Both the position numbers and the translations under genes were made by a program. A stretch of DNA of 64,000 bases from Streptomyces xantholiticus (GTDB lineage Bacteria > Actinomycetota > Actinomycetes > Streptomycetales > Streptomycetaceae), in assembly GCF_014651015.1 (NCBI RefSeq), contig NZ_BMWB01000001.1:1-64000 (forward strand). Reading direction: 5' to 3'. This document shows, one piece after another, positions 8,321-16,794 of this stretch. The notes under the pieces were generated by a model. It saw nothing but the letters and a program-made list of their open reading frames with translations. It was not told where the DNA came from and ran no database searches. Every line of letters begins with the position of its first letter. Positions within the stretch are counted from its first letter, which is position 1.

Positions 8321-9895
8321 CTACAGGGACGCGGCCTTCGTCTTTGCGCTGTCCTCTTCACCGGCCGTCGCGGCCGCCGTTGCTTGCGCCGCGGCGGCCG
8401 CCCGCGCCCGCCGGCCCGGGAGTACGACCAGTGCGACGAGCACGCCGGCCGCAGTGACCGCAGCCCCACCGAGCATGGCGTCACCAAGCCCTCCGGCGAA
8501 CGCCTCGCGAGCGGTATCGAGCAGCACCCGCCCCTGTTCCCCCCCGATGGACGACGCGACTGCCGTGGCGGCACCGATCGAGTCGCCGGCCGCATCCGCG
8601 GCGGGACCCGGCAGCCCGTCCAACCCGGGCAGCGCGTCCCGGTAGGACGTGGTGAGCACACTGCCGACCACGGCGATGCCCAGTGCGCCACCGACCTGCA
8701 TCGCCGCATCGGTCACCGCGGATCCGGCCCCGGCCTGGCCGGACGGTGCGGCCGACAGCATGGCGTCCGCCGAGGCCGGCATGCCGAGCCCCATGCCGAG
8801 GCCGAAGAGGGCGAGGCTCGCCAGAATCCGGCCCTCCGACTCGACCCCGGCCCCTGCGGTCAAGGCCAGCGACGCGGTGACCAGCACAAGGCCAGCTGCC
8901 ACGGCCCACCTCAGGCCGATGCGCTCCACCAGCTTCGGCGAGAGGGGGGCAGCAACGATGATCGTGGCGATCGGCAGCAGCCGCAGGCCTGCCCCCAGCG
9001 GTTCGTACGAGAGCACGAACTGGAGGTACTGGGTGAGAACGAACAGCATGCCGTACATACCGAAGGAAATGGCGGTGATGACGGCTGCGGCACCGCTGAA
9101 CCGGGCGTCGCGGAACAGCTCGGGTTGCAGCATCGGATGCGGGGCACGCCGCTCCCACAGGACGAACGCGACCAGCAGCAGCGCGCCGGCGGCGAGCGAG
9201 CCGATGATCACCGGGTCGCTCCAGCCGTTCCTGGACGCTTCCACAAGTCCGTAGACGAGCGCGACCAGGCCAAGGACCGAGAGCAGGGCGCCGAACAGGT
9301 CGAGTCCGGGGTGCTCCTCGTTGCGCGACTCGGGGATCAGCCACAGCGCCGCGGCGAGGGCCACGATCACCACCGGGACGTTGATGAGGAAGACGGAGCC
9401 CCACCAGAAGTGCTCGAGCATCAGACCGCCGACCACCGGGCCGAGCGGCACGCCGAGTGCCGCCGTACCGGCCCAGATGCCGATGGCCTTGGCCTGTTCC
9501 TCGGGCGGGAACACGTCCTTGATGATGGACAGCGTGGCGGGCATGATCATCGCTGCCCCGACGCCCATCGCGGCGCGCAGGACGACCAGTGTCGTGGAAT
9601 TGTCGGCGAAGGCTGCTCCCACCGAGAACCCCATGAACAGCAGGAGTCCGACGAGGAGCAGCCGCTTGCGCCCGAAGCGGTCGGCGAGGGTGCCGCAGAG
9701 CAACAGCAGCCCGCCGAAGGCCAGTGTGTAGGAGTCGACGATCCACTGGAGTTCGGTGCCGGTCGAGCCCAGGCTGGTCTGGATCTTCGGCAGCGCAAGA
9801 TTGAGGATCAGGTTGTCCAGGCCGATCAGGACCAGGCTGAGGCACAGCACGGCCAGGATCTGCCAGCGGCGCCGGTGGACGGATGAACGTTCCAT
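8321..9895 (-). CDS. MFS drug/metabolite exporter, DHA2 (EmrB/QacA) type
   Basis: A 524-residue polytopic membrane protein with about 14 predicted hydrophobic helices. It shows the MFS loop motif (LADRFGRKRLLLVGLLLF), an ALPKIQTSLG-type first-helix segment with LQWIVDSYTLAFGG, and motif C-like GPVVGGLM. These are typical of DHA2 proton antiporters. The start ATG at 9895 has AAGGAG upstream. The C-terminal tail is Ala-rich and charged. As first gene of the operon, opposite a TetR gene, it is the likely resistance/export function and is probably controlled by that repressor. Confidence 0.9.
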   Translation of the reverse strand: MERSSVHRRRWQILAVLCLSLVLIGLDNLILNLALPKIQTSLGSTGTELQWIVDSYTLAFGGLLLLCGTLADRFGRKRLLLVGLLLFMGFSVGAAFADNSTTLVVLRAAMGVGAAMIMPATLSIIKDVFPPEEQAKAIGIWAGTAALGVPLGPVVGGLMLEHFWWGSVFLINVPVVIVALAAALWLIPESRNEEHPGLDLFGALLSVLGLVALVYGLVEASRNGWSDPVIIGSLAAGALLLVAFVLWERRAPHPMLQPELFRDARFSGAAAVITAISFGMYGMLFVLTQYLQFVLSYEPLGAGLRLLPIATIIVAAPLSPKLVERIGLRWAVAAGLVLVTASLALTAGAGVESEGRILASLALFGLGMGLGMPASADAMLSAAPSGQAGAGSAVTDAAMQVGGALGIAVVGSVLTTSYRDALPGLDGLPGPAADAAGDSIGAATAVASSIGGEQGRVLLDTAREAFAGGLGDAMLGGAAVTAAGVLVALVVLPGRRARAAAAAQATAAATAGEEDSAKTKAASL

Positions 9896-10180
9896 GGTCA
9901 GTTCTCCTTCGGGTGGCATGGGTACCGCGCCGGAGAAGGGAGGGACAGCTCCGTGGCGTCTCCCCCCGTCCCAAGATCCACGCGGTGGTCGGCTGGATAC
10001 AGCGGGGAGCCGGGGTGCCGGGCCGCGCGCTCGGCACAGTGGCCGACGGCCTCGAGCCGGGCGCGGCTGATCAGTCCGCTGAAGGGCTTCCAGTGACTGA
10101 CCGGAAGCCGGACATCCAGCCGCCCGGCCTGCTGTCCCCCGCCCATTCGGCCCCCTGTCTCGAGCGTCGGCGACATTACG

Positions 10181-10211
10181 ATACCGCAGTTCCGGAACTC
10201 GAGTGCCGTAT
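10181..10211. promoter_or_regulatory. Palindromic operator candidate for the TetR regulator
   Basis: ATACCGCA (10181-10188) and TGCCGTAT (10204-10211) form an inverted repeat with one mismatch. It surrounds the perfect 10-bp palindrome GTTCCGGAAC (10189-10198). It lies just before the tetR ATG at 10221 and 285 bp upstream of the divergent exporter start. TATATT at 10208-10213 could be a -10 for a nearly leaderless tetR transcript. The rest of the 325-bp interval 9896-10220 shows no gene. Confidence 0.55.
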
Positions 10212-10220
10212 ATTGGTGTC

Positions 10221-10832
10221 ATGTTGAAATCGGGACCACGACAGGGCCGCCCGAGAGACAGCCAGATCGACCAAGCCGTCCTGAAGGCCGCACGCGAACT
10301 GCTCGCCGAGTCCGGCTACAGCCGTGTGACCATGGACGCGACCGCCGCCCGCGCAGGCGTCGGCAAGGCCGCGATCTACCGGAGGTTCGGCTCCAAGGCG
10401 GAGCTGCTCTTCGCTGCGGCAGTACACGACATGGACATCGAGCCCCCCGCGGACTCCGGCTCGCTGCGCGGGGATCTGCGCGCGATGGCCCAGATCATCC
10501 ACGGGCGCCTCGCCACACCCGCGGCCCGCGAAGTGACACCGGCGCTACTGGCCGAGGCGTCCCGCGACCCCGCCCTGGCCGCCCGCCTCCAGAGCACGTT
10601 CGTCGCCCGGGAGCACAGGGACCTCGAAGTGATCATGGAGCGCGCCCACCGGCGCGGCGAGCTCTCGCGGCCGGTGGATCCCGCACTCGCCCATCTGCTG
10701 CTGGGCGGCCCCCTCTTCGTCGCGCTGCTCGTCCTCACCGGTCCACTGGACGAGGGCCGTCTCGACGACATCGCGTCGGTGATCGCCGCGGGGCTCATCG
10801 CCCACACCGCCGGGCCCTCGCGGTCAGGGTGA
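10221..10832 (+). CDS. TetR/AcrR-family transcriptional regulator
   Basis: A 203-residue regulator. The N-terminal helix-turn-helix is clear (SRVTMDATAARAGVGKAAIY followed by RRFGSKAELL). The C-terminal half resembles the TetR_C ligand domain (ALLAEASRDPALAARL, LLGGPLFVALLV). I chose the ATG at 10221; an in-frame GTG at 10203 overlaps the putative operator and has no better ribosome site. It is divergent from the exporter operon and most likely represses both it and itself, with a pathway product or toxic substrate as inducer. Confidence 0.88.
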   Translation: MLKSGPRQGRPRDSQIDQAVLKAARELLAESGYSRVTMDATAARAGVGKAAIYRRFGSKAELLFAAAVHDMDIEPPADSGSLRGDLRAMAQIIHGRLATPAAREVTPALLAEASRDPALAARLQSTFVAREHRDLEVIMERAHRRGELSRPVDPALAHLLLGGPLFVALLVLTGPLDEGRLDDIASVIAAGLIAHTAGPSRSG

Positions 10833-11037
10833 CCGGAAGGTCAGGGCTCACGGCCCACCAGCAGGACCGCCACCGACAGCACCGCTCCCAGCGGGGCCGG
10901 CTTGCGCCTCCTGGGCGCCGGATCGTCGGGCTGCCCGAGGCCGAGGTGCTCGACCTCCTCGCCGCGGCACGGGACGAGCCCGCCGACCGGGCCGCGTACC
11001 TCATGCTGATCGGACGGGATGCGCCGGGCGGCCCTCC

Positions 11038-11652
11038 TCACTGCGGTGGCGTGACCGAGTCGAGGAACCGGGCGGTGTGGACGCGTCCGGCGTACTCGAC
11101 GAGGCGTACCAGGACCTCCTTGCCGGAGTCGCGTTCCCTGGCGTCGCACAGGACGACGGGCGTTCCCTGGTCGAGGTCGAGCGCGCACGAGACGTCCTCG
11201 GCGGCGAAGGTCCGGGCACCGGGGAAGCAGTTCACCGCGACGACGAACGGGATCCGGCGGTGCTCGAAGTAGTCGACGGCCGGGAAGCAGTCGCACAGCC
11301 GCCGGGTGTCGGCGAGGACCACCGCGCCAAGGGCCCCCTGGGACAGTTCGTCCCACAGGAACCAGAAACGGTCCTGGCCCGGTGTCCCGAACAGGTACAG
11401 GGACAGCCCGGCACGGATCGTGATCCGGCCGAAGTCCATGGCGACCGTCGTCGTGGTCTTGCGGTCGACGCCGTCCGTGTCGTCGACCGTGCTGCCGACG
11501 CTGCTCAGCTGTTCCTCCGTCCGCAGCGGCCGGATCTCGCTCACCGCGCCGACCAGGGTGGTCTTGCCGACGCCGAAGCCGCCGGCGACCAGAATCTTCA
11601 GCGCGAGGGCGGTGGTGTCCTCACCGGGGCTTGCCAGGGTCTGGGAGTCCAT
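11038..11652 (-). CDS. cvnD: Conservon GTP-binding protein CvnD (conservon 1)
   Basis: A 204-residue small Ras-like GTPase of the CvnD family. P-loop GGFGVGKTT, switch region TTTTVAMDFGRI, and GTPGQDRFW in place of the classic DxxG are all characteristic. The later VAVNCF resembles the NKxD region. These proteins work with CvnA/B/C in a membrane-associated complex likened to eukaryotic G-protein receptors. It is unusual here: instead of following cvnC directly it is separated from it by an oppositely oriented GNAT gene, so it must have its own promoter. The ATG at 11652 has GGAGAG upstream. Confidence 0.9.
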   Translation of the reverse strand: MDSQTLASPGEDTTALALKILVAGGFGVGKTTLVGAVSEIRPLRTEEQLSSVGSTVDDTDGVDRKTTTTVAMDFGRITIRAGLSLYLFGTPGQDRFWFLWDELSQGALGAVVLADTRRLCDCFPAVDYFEHRRIPFVVAVNCFPGARTFAAEDVSCALDLDQGTPVVLCDARERDSGKEVLVRLVEYAGRVHTARFLDSVTPPQ

Positions 11653-11731
11653 CGGTAGCTTCTCTCCGTGGTGAGTGGTACGGGATAGGAAATCGGTTGG
11701 CGGGCCGGCAGCGGCCGACCATGATCGGCGC

Positions 11732-12316
11732 ATGCATGTCTTCCTGGAGACCGACCGGCTGACGCTGCGCGCCTTCACCGACGTCGACGCAGGTCAGGTG
11801 CGCGGCATCGTGGACGACGCCGAGGTCATGCGCTACATCAACGGCGGCCGTCCTTCTCCGCCCGAGGAGGTGGAGGGCGAGTTGATGCCGCGTTTTCTGC
11901 ACCGTTACCCCTGCCTCGGTGGGCGGCCGGGCTTCTGGGCGGCCCAGGACCGCGCATCCCGCAGCTTCCTCGGCTGGTTCGTCCTGCGTCCCGAGGCCGA
12001 CGACAGCTGCCGGGAGGTCGAGCTGGGGTACCGCCTGGGCCGGACGGCATGGGGCCGCGGGCTGGCGACGGAAGGCTCGCGCGCGCTCATGCACAAGGGC
12101 TTCTCCGAGCTGGGGGTCGAGCGGGTGACGGCCAACACGATGACCGTCAACACCCGTTCACGCCGGGTGATGGAGAAGGCCGGCATGAGCTTCGTGCGCA
12201 CCTTCTTCGAGCAGTGGCCGGACGTGATCGAGGGCTCCGAGCTGGGGGATGTCGAGTACGAGTTGACCCGGGCGGAGTGGGAACGCCGGCGGGAGTTCCG
12301 ACCCGGAGCCCGGTGA
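11732..12316 (+). CDS. GNAT-family N-acetyltransferase (RimJ/RimL-like)
   Basis: A 194-residue acetyltransferase. Start MHVFLETDRLTLRAF is the usual RimJ/RimL opening. The acetyl-CoA-binding region appears as ELGYRLGRTAWGRGLATEG, and NTRSRRVMEKAGM is the family's late motif. The acceptor is unknown. No strong ribosome-binding site precedes the ATG at 11732. It lies head-to-head with cvnD (80 bp shared promoter region) and tail-to-tail with cvnC (23 bp), i.e. it is inserted inside conservon 1 against the operon direction. Confidence 0.88.
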   Translation: MHVFLETDRLTLRAFTDVDAGQVRGIVDDAEVMRYINGGRPSPPEEVEGELMPRFLHRYPCLGGRPGFWAAQDRASRSFLGWFVLRPEADDSCREVELGYRLGRTAWGRGLATEGSRALMHKGFSELGVERVTANTMTVNTRSRRVMEKAGMSFVRTFFEQWPDVIEGSELGDVEYELTRAEWERRREFRPGAR

Positions 12317-12339
12317 GCGCCCCCCGCAACGCCGGTCCG

Positions 12340-12759
12340 TCACAGCGCCCTCAGCCCCTCGATGACCTCCCTGAGGATCCGCTCGTCCGGCAGCTGCGCA
12401 GGCGGCACGGGCAGGCTCACCTTCACGTACCCGGCTTCGAGCAGGTCGCCGAGCAGCACCCGTACGACGCCGACGGGCAGGTCGGCATCGGCGGCGAGTT
12501 CCGCCACGGACTGCGTCTCGCACCGGCACAGGGACAACAGCACCCGGTGCTCGGGGCCGAGCAGGGACTCGTCGCCGGGCTCCGGGGCGTCGCTGTCCAC
12601 GACGACGAGGGCGATGAGGTCGAACCGCACGTTGCTCGGCCCCGGTTTCGTCCGCCCGCCGGTCATCGCGTACGGCCGCACCAGCGGACCGGCGGCCGCG
12701 TCGTACCACTGGCTGCCGGTGGGGCCGGTGCCGCCGGGCCCGATGCCTGTGCCGCTCAT
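12340..12759 (-). CDS. cvnC: Conservon DUF742 protein CvnC (conservon 1)
   Basis: A 139-residue DUF742 protein. The family opening GPLVRPYAMTGGRT is present, as is a winged-helix-like C-terminal half (SVAELAADADLPVGVVRVLL, then GDLLEAGYV). The ATG at 12759 overlaps the cvnB stop (ATGA). Known conservon biology places it in a complex with CvnA, B and D, in a regulatory role. The gene normally abuts cvnD; here the GNAT gene follows instead. Confidence 0.9.
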   Translation of the reverse strand: MSGTGIGPGGTGPTGSQWYDAAAGPLVRPYAMTGGRTKPGPSNVRFDLIALVVVDSDAPEPGDESLLGPEHRVLLSLCRCETQSVAELAADADLPVGVVRVLLGDLLEAGYVKVSLPVPPAQLPDERILREVIEGLRAL

Positions 12760-13178
12760 GTCGCGTCGACGCGCGGTGGAGTGCACAGGTGTTCGCCGAC
12801 GCGTTTGACGAGGCGGGCCATCTCGTAGGCCACCAGGCCGATGTCGGCGGTGGCCGAAGTGAGTACGGCGAGGCAGGACCCGTCGCCGGCGGCGGCCACG
12901 AACAGGAACCCGTCGTCCATCTCGACCATCGTCTGGCGTACGCATCCGGCGCTGAAGTGGCGTCCCGCGCCCTTGGCCAGGCTGTGGAAGCCCGATGCCA
13001 CGGCGGCCAGGTGCTCGGCGTCCCCACGGCTCAGGGCACGGGACGCGCCCACCGGCAGGCCGTCGCCCGACAGCACGACCGCGTGCCGTACCTCGCGGGC
13101 GCGCTGTACGAGATCGTCCAGCAGCCAGTCGAGGTCGCCGAACCGGAAGGGGGCAGCGGCCGTCTCGTGCTCGGTCAT
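12756..13178 (-). CDS. cvnB: Conservon roadblock/LC7-domain protein CvnB (conservon 1)
   Basis: A 140-residue roadblock/LC7 protein, a GTPase-regulatory fold related to MglB. Family features: LDWLLDDLVQRAREVRHAVV, LSGDGLPVGASRALSRGDAE, and a GDGSCLAVLTSATADIGLV strand near the C-terminus. Both ends overlap neighbours by 4 bp (ATGA), giving a coupled cvnA-cvnB-cvnC block. It is presumed to modulate the nucleotide state of CvnD. Confidence 0.92.
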   Translation of the reverse strand: MTEHETAAAPFRFGDLDWLLDDLVQRAREVRHAVVLSGDGLPVGASRALSRGDAEHLAAVASGFHSLAKGAGRHFSAGCVRQTMVEMDDGFLFVAAAGDGSCLAVLTSATADIGLVAYEMARLVKRVGEHLCTPPRVDAT

Positions 13179-15685
13179 GCGTGATCTCCTTGTGTGCCTG
13201 GTGCGGTCGGGCCCGGTGCGCTGCCGCCACCCCTGGTCCAGCCGTTGCGGTACGCGGTCATCCGGTCCCGGACCAGTTCGGGGGTACGAGTCGCGGCGCC
13301 GCCGTCCGCTGCCGCCGCGTTGCGGGGCTCCACGCGGCCGGGCGCTTCGCGCAACTGGGGGACGAGGTGGGACTGCCGCACGCGACGCGGGAGTTCGCCT
13401 TCGCCGGCCTGAGAGGGCGTCTCCCGCAGCCGCAGCGCCCGCAGGGTGGGGGGCGCCGCCGGGGCGGGAGGGGACCCGATGGCGGGCCGGTCGCCCCGGA
13501 CGAGACCCGGTGCCGGAGCGGCGGGGCTCGCGGGGGAGGGGCGCGGCGGCGCCTCCTCCCTGCCGGTCGGGCGCAGTGTCCGGGCGGCGTCGTGGGCGTC
13601 GTCGGCGGCCGGCAGGGCGCTCTGCAGCAGCGCGGTGGGCAGCAGGATCACGGCGGTGCTGCCACCGTAGGGCGAGGCGCGGAGGTGGACCTTGATGCCG
13701 TGGCGGGCGGCGAGCCGGCTGACGACGAACAAGCCGAGCCGGTCGCTGTCGAGCAGGTCGAGGGCTTCGGACTCCTCGAGTCGGCGGTTGGCCTCCGCAA
13801 GGGCGTCCTTGCCCATGCCGAGCCCGCGGTCCTCGACCTCCAGGACGTAGCCGTTGCCGACGGGCTCGCCGTTGACCCGGACCTTGGTGTGCGGAGGGGA
13901 GAACTGGGCTGCATTCTCCACCAGTTCGGCCAGCAGGTGGGTGATGTCGGCGACGGCGGCGCCGGTGACGGCCGTCTGAGGCAGTCGGCGGACCTCGACG
14001 CGTGCGTAGTCCTCGATCTCGGACACCGCGGCCCGCACGACGGTGGTCAGGGGCACCGGCCTGCTCCAGGCCCGGCCGGGGGCGGCACCGGAGAGAATGA
14101 TCAGGCTCTCCGCGTGGCGGCGCATCCGGGTGGTGAGGTGGTCGAGCCGGAAGAGGTCGCCCAGCTCGCTCGGGTCGTCGGCGCGCCGTTCCATGGCATC
14201 GAGCAGGGTGAGCTGGCGGTGGACGAGGGTCTGGCTGCGGCGGGCGAGGTTGACGAAGACGCCGGAGATGCCGCCGGCCAGTTCGGCGCGTTCGACGGCG
14301 GCGCCAAGGGCTGCACGGTGCACGGTGCCCAGCGCCTCCGAGACCTGTCCGATCTCGTCCTCCGCCGGAGTTCCGGGCGGGGCTTCGGTGTGGATGTCGA
14401 TCTGCTCGCCGGTGCGCAGCCGGCGCATGGCGTGGGGCAGTTTGCGCCGGGCGATCTCCAGTGCGCTGTTGCGCAGCACGACGAGTTCGACGACGAGGGC
14501 GCGTCCGATGCGGACGGAGATGACGAGCGACGCGGCGACGGCGACGAGGCCGAGGAGGACGGCGGCTCCCGCGACGGTGAGGACGCCTCCGCCGAGTGGG
14601 TCGGACCGGTCGGCGGCGCTGCGGCGGGCCTGCGTGGCGATGTCGCGCATCCCTTCGGCGACGGCGGCGTACGCCGGGTCCCAGGCGCCGGCCGCGACGG
14701 CCGTCGCGGCCCTGCGGCCCCCAGGGGCGGCCAGCAACCGGTCCTCGGCCGCGCGCACTTGACGGTGGGCGGGCTGTGCGGTGAGTTCGCGCCAGGCCAC
14801 CCGCTCGGGGCCGCGCAGGTCCGCGGCGGCTCCTTCGGCGAGTGCGGTGCGCGTGGCGACGGCTCCGGTGAGCGTCCGCAGCCGCTCCTCGTCGAAGGTT
14901 CCGGTGATCCGTGCGGAGGTCACCAGGACGTCCTCGCGGGCCAGCATCTCGCCGGCCCTGGTGAACTCGAGCAGTACCCGGGCGTCCGAGCCCGGCCCGT
15001 AGTCCTGTACGCCGGCGACGGCGCCGGTCACGTCGAGCGCGGCGGCGACGGCGTCGGTGTAGGCCCCGTAGGCACTGTCCCAGTCGGCTTTGCCGTCGAG
15101 GACAGCACTGCGCACTGCTCCCAGCTCTCCGGCCTGCGAGACGAACCGGTCGAGGCGCTGCGCCACGGCGCGGGGCATGTCACCGCCGTCGGCGACAGTG
15201 TGTCCCTCGTCGAGGCTCAGCCGGCCGACAGCGTCGTCGGTGCGGCGGGCTTCGAGCCGGAGGGCGGCCTCCCGCTCGCCGGAGGGGTCGGCCACTTGGT
15301 GCAGGGCGGCCCGCCGTTCGACCTGGAGCGCGGTCACGGCCGTGGCGAGCGGGGACGTCACCTCCTCCTCGATGCGCTGGGTCTGGCGCAGCCGGGCCAT
15401 GTCCTGGGCGGTGGCGACGGTGGCGAATCCCCACAGGGCCAGCAGCGAGAGGACGGGGACCATGAGGAGCGAGATGATCTTCGCCCGTACGGTCCTTGGA
15501 CGAAACGGCAGGCGCCGGCGGAACTGCGGCTGCGGGGGCGGCTCCGGGCGCGGTTCGTGCCCGGTGTGCCCGGTGTGCTCGACGGCCGGCGGTCCGGCAT
15601 GCGCGCGGCGTCCGCGGACCGCCCGCCCGGTCGGCGGGGGCGGGAGCGGCGTCTCGCCGCCAGGGGTCGTACGGGGTGTGCGCAT
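13175..15685 (-). CDS. cvnA: Conservon sensor histidine-kinase-like protein CvnA (conservon 1)
   Basis: An 836-residue membrane sensor. After a Pro-rich N-terminus there is a first membrane segment (about 70-90), an extracytoplasmic nitrate-sensor-like helical region, a second membrane segment (about 370-395), a HAMP-like stretch, and a GHKL ATPase domain. The ATPase shows ELVENAAQFS (N box), EDRGLGMG (G1) and GLFVVSRLAARHGI. A long low-complexity Pro/Ala tail follows. The usual phospho-accepting His box is not obvious, as in other CvnA proteins. It begins 111 bp after an MHYT gene on the same strand. Confidence 0.9.
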   Translation of the reverse strand: MRTPRTTPGGETPLPPPPTGRAVRGRRAHAGPPAVEHTGHTGHEPRPEPPPQPQFRRRLPFRPRTVRAKIISLLMVPVLSLLALWGFATVATAQDMARLRQTQRIEEEVTSPLATAVTALQVERRAALHQVADPSGEREAALRLEARRTDDAVGRLSLDEGHTVADGGDMPRAVAQRLDRFVSQAGELGAVRSAVLDGKADWDSAYGAYTDAVAAALDVTGAVAGVQDYGPGSDARVLLEFTRAGEMLAREDVLVTSARITGTFDEERLRTLTGAVATRTALAEGAAADLRGPERVAWRELTAQPAHRQVRAAEDRLLAAPGGRRAATAVAAGAWDPAYAAVAEGMRDIATQARRSAADRSDPLGGGVLTVAGAAVLLGLVAVAASLVISVRIGRALVVELVVLRNSALEIARRKLPHAMRRLRTGEQIDIHTEAPPGTPAEDEIGQVSEALGTVHRAALGAAVERAELAGGISGVFVNLARRSQTLVHRQLTLLDAMERRADDPSELGDLFRLDHLTTRMRRHAESLIILSGAAPGRAWSRPVPLTTVVRAAVSEIEDYARVEVRRLPQTAVTGAAVADITHLLAELVENAAQFSPPHTKVRVNGEPVGNGYVLEVEDRGLGMGKDALAEANRRLEESEALDLLDSDRLGLFVVSRLAARHGIKVHLRASPYGGSTAVILLPTALLQSALPAADDAHDAARTLRPTGREEAPPRPSPASPAAPAPGLVRGDRPAIGSPPAPAAPPTLRALRLRETPSQAGEGELPRRVRQSHLVPQLREAPGRVEPRNAAAADGGAATRTPELVRDRMTAYRNGWTRGGGSAPGPTAPGTQGDHA

Positions 15686-15796
15686 GGGCTCCTCGTTCCG
15701 GATACGGCTGGGGCGGCAGCGTCGCCCGGACTGGTCCAGGGCCTGTCGGGCGGATCACGGCCGGGTCGCCCCTGGGCCGGGGTCGCCGGACAGGTC

Positions 15797-16597
15797 TCAG
15801 GCGGTGGCGGTGTTCCTGGCGGGCCGGGCGGCGGCAGCCTCCTCTGTCCGCCCGGCCGAGGTGTAGGCGGCGCGTTCCCCGGCCGTGGGGGACAGCGCGA
15901 CGAAGGCGGAGGTGACGAAGAGGTAGGAGCCGAGGCCGACGGCGAGAGGGAAGATGAACTGCATTGCGGTGGCTCCGGTCAGCTGTCCGTCGGCCGGGGT
16001 GACGTCGACGGCGACGGCGAGCATTCCCGTGTAGTGCATGCTGCTGACGGCCGCCCCCATGACGAGTGAGGCGACGGCCACCGCGACGGGTGACTTGATG
16101 TTGAGCGCCGCCCACAGCGCCGCGGTCGCGGCGACCACCGCGATCGCGACGGACAGCGCCACGAGAAGCGGGTCGTAGTGCACGGTGCCGTGCAGCCGCA
16201 GTGCGGCCATGCCGAGGTAGTGCATGCTGGCGACGCCGAGCCCGGTGGACAGGCCGCCGATCAGCAGCGCCCCGACGCGGTCGCGGCCGTAGCCGACACA
16301 GAACACGCCGGCTCCCACGACGAGCATGGCGACGACGAGGCTGAGAATGGTCAGCGGCACGTTGTAGCGGATGTCGGTGCCGCGTACGGCGAAGCCGAGC
16401 ATGGCGACGAAGTGCATCGTCCAGATGCCGGTGCCGATGGCGGACGCGGCGGTGATCAGCCAGTTGCGCCGGGATCGGCCGGTGGCCGAGAGGGCGCGTA
16501 CGGTGCAGCGCAGCCCGAGGGCGGCACCGGCGACAGCCATCACGTACGACAGCGCGGGTGTCAGCAGGCCGAAGGCGGCGTGGTCCAGATGTCCCAT
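15797..16597 (-). CDS. MHYT-domain integral membrane sensor protein
   Basis: A 266-residue protein with about seven hydrophobic helices. The three metal-binding-type motifs of the MHYT domain are present: MHFVAM (from residue 61), MHYLGM and MHYTGM. MHYT domains are proposed to bind copper and sense oxygen, CO or NO. There is no attached GGDEF, EAL or kinase domain, only a short cytoplasmic tail. Its position directly upstream of cvnA suggests it could feed a signal into conservon 1, which is inference from gene order. Confidence 0.9.
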   Translation of the reverse strand: MGHLDHAAFGLLTPALSYVMAVAGAALGLRCTVRALSATGRSRRNWLITAASAIGTGIWTMHFVAMLGFAVRGTDIRYNVPLTILSLVVAMLVVGAGVFCVGYGRDRVGALLIGGLSTGLGVASMHYLGMAALRLHGTVHYDPLLVALSVAIAVVAATAALWAALNIKSPVAVAVASLVMGAAVSSMHYTGMLAVAVDVTPADGQLTGATAMQFIFPLAVGLGSYLFVTSAFVALSPTAGERAAYTSAGRTEEAAAARPARNTATA

Positions 16598-16794
16598 GGC
16601 TCAGGGACGCTAGACCCGAGGGGGGCGCATGTTTGGGGCGCAGTTCGAAAGCTGCTGGAACATGACAGAGAGATGTTTCTGAACGATCGTGCCGCGCTCG
16701 AACGTGTGCGCACTGCGCTCATGTCCCGCGGTCTGCCGGTGGCTCGGGACGGCGGCCCTGACGCATCGGGCTCCCATGGCGGATCATGGTGTCC

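Noticed and set aside
10851..11037. Possible coding fragment reading EAEVLDLLAAARDEPADRAA between the TetR gene and cvnD
   Set aside because: It looks protein-like, but it lacks a credible start and a recognisable family, and it runs on antisense into cvnD. Too weak to annotate.
12340..13230. A 296-residue frame covering cvnC and part of cvnB
   Set aside because: Only its last 139 residues (from the ATG at 12759) are DUF742; the rest is a shadow of cvnB in another frame.
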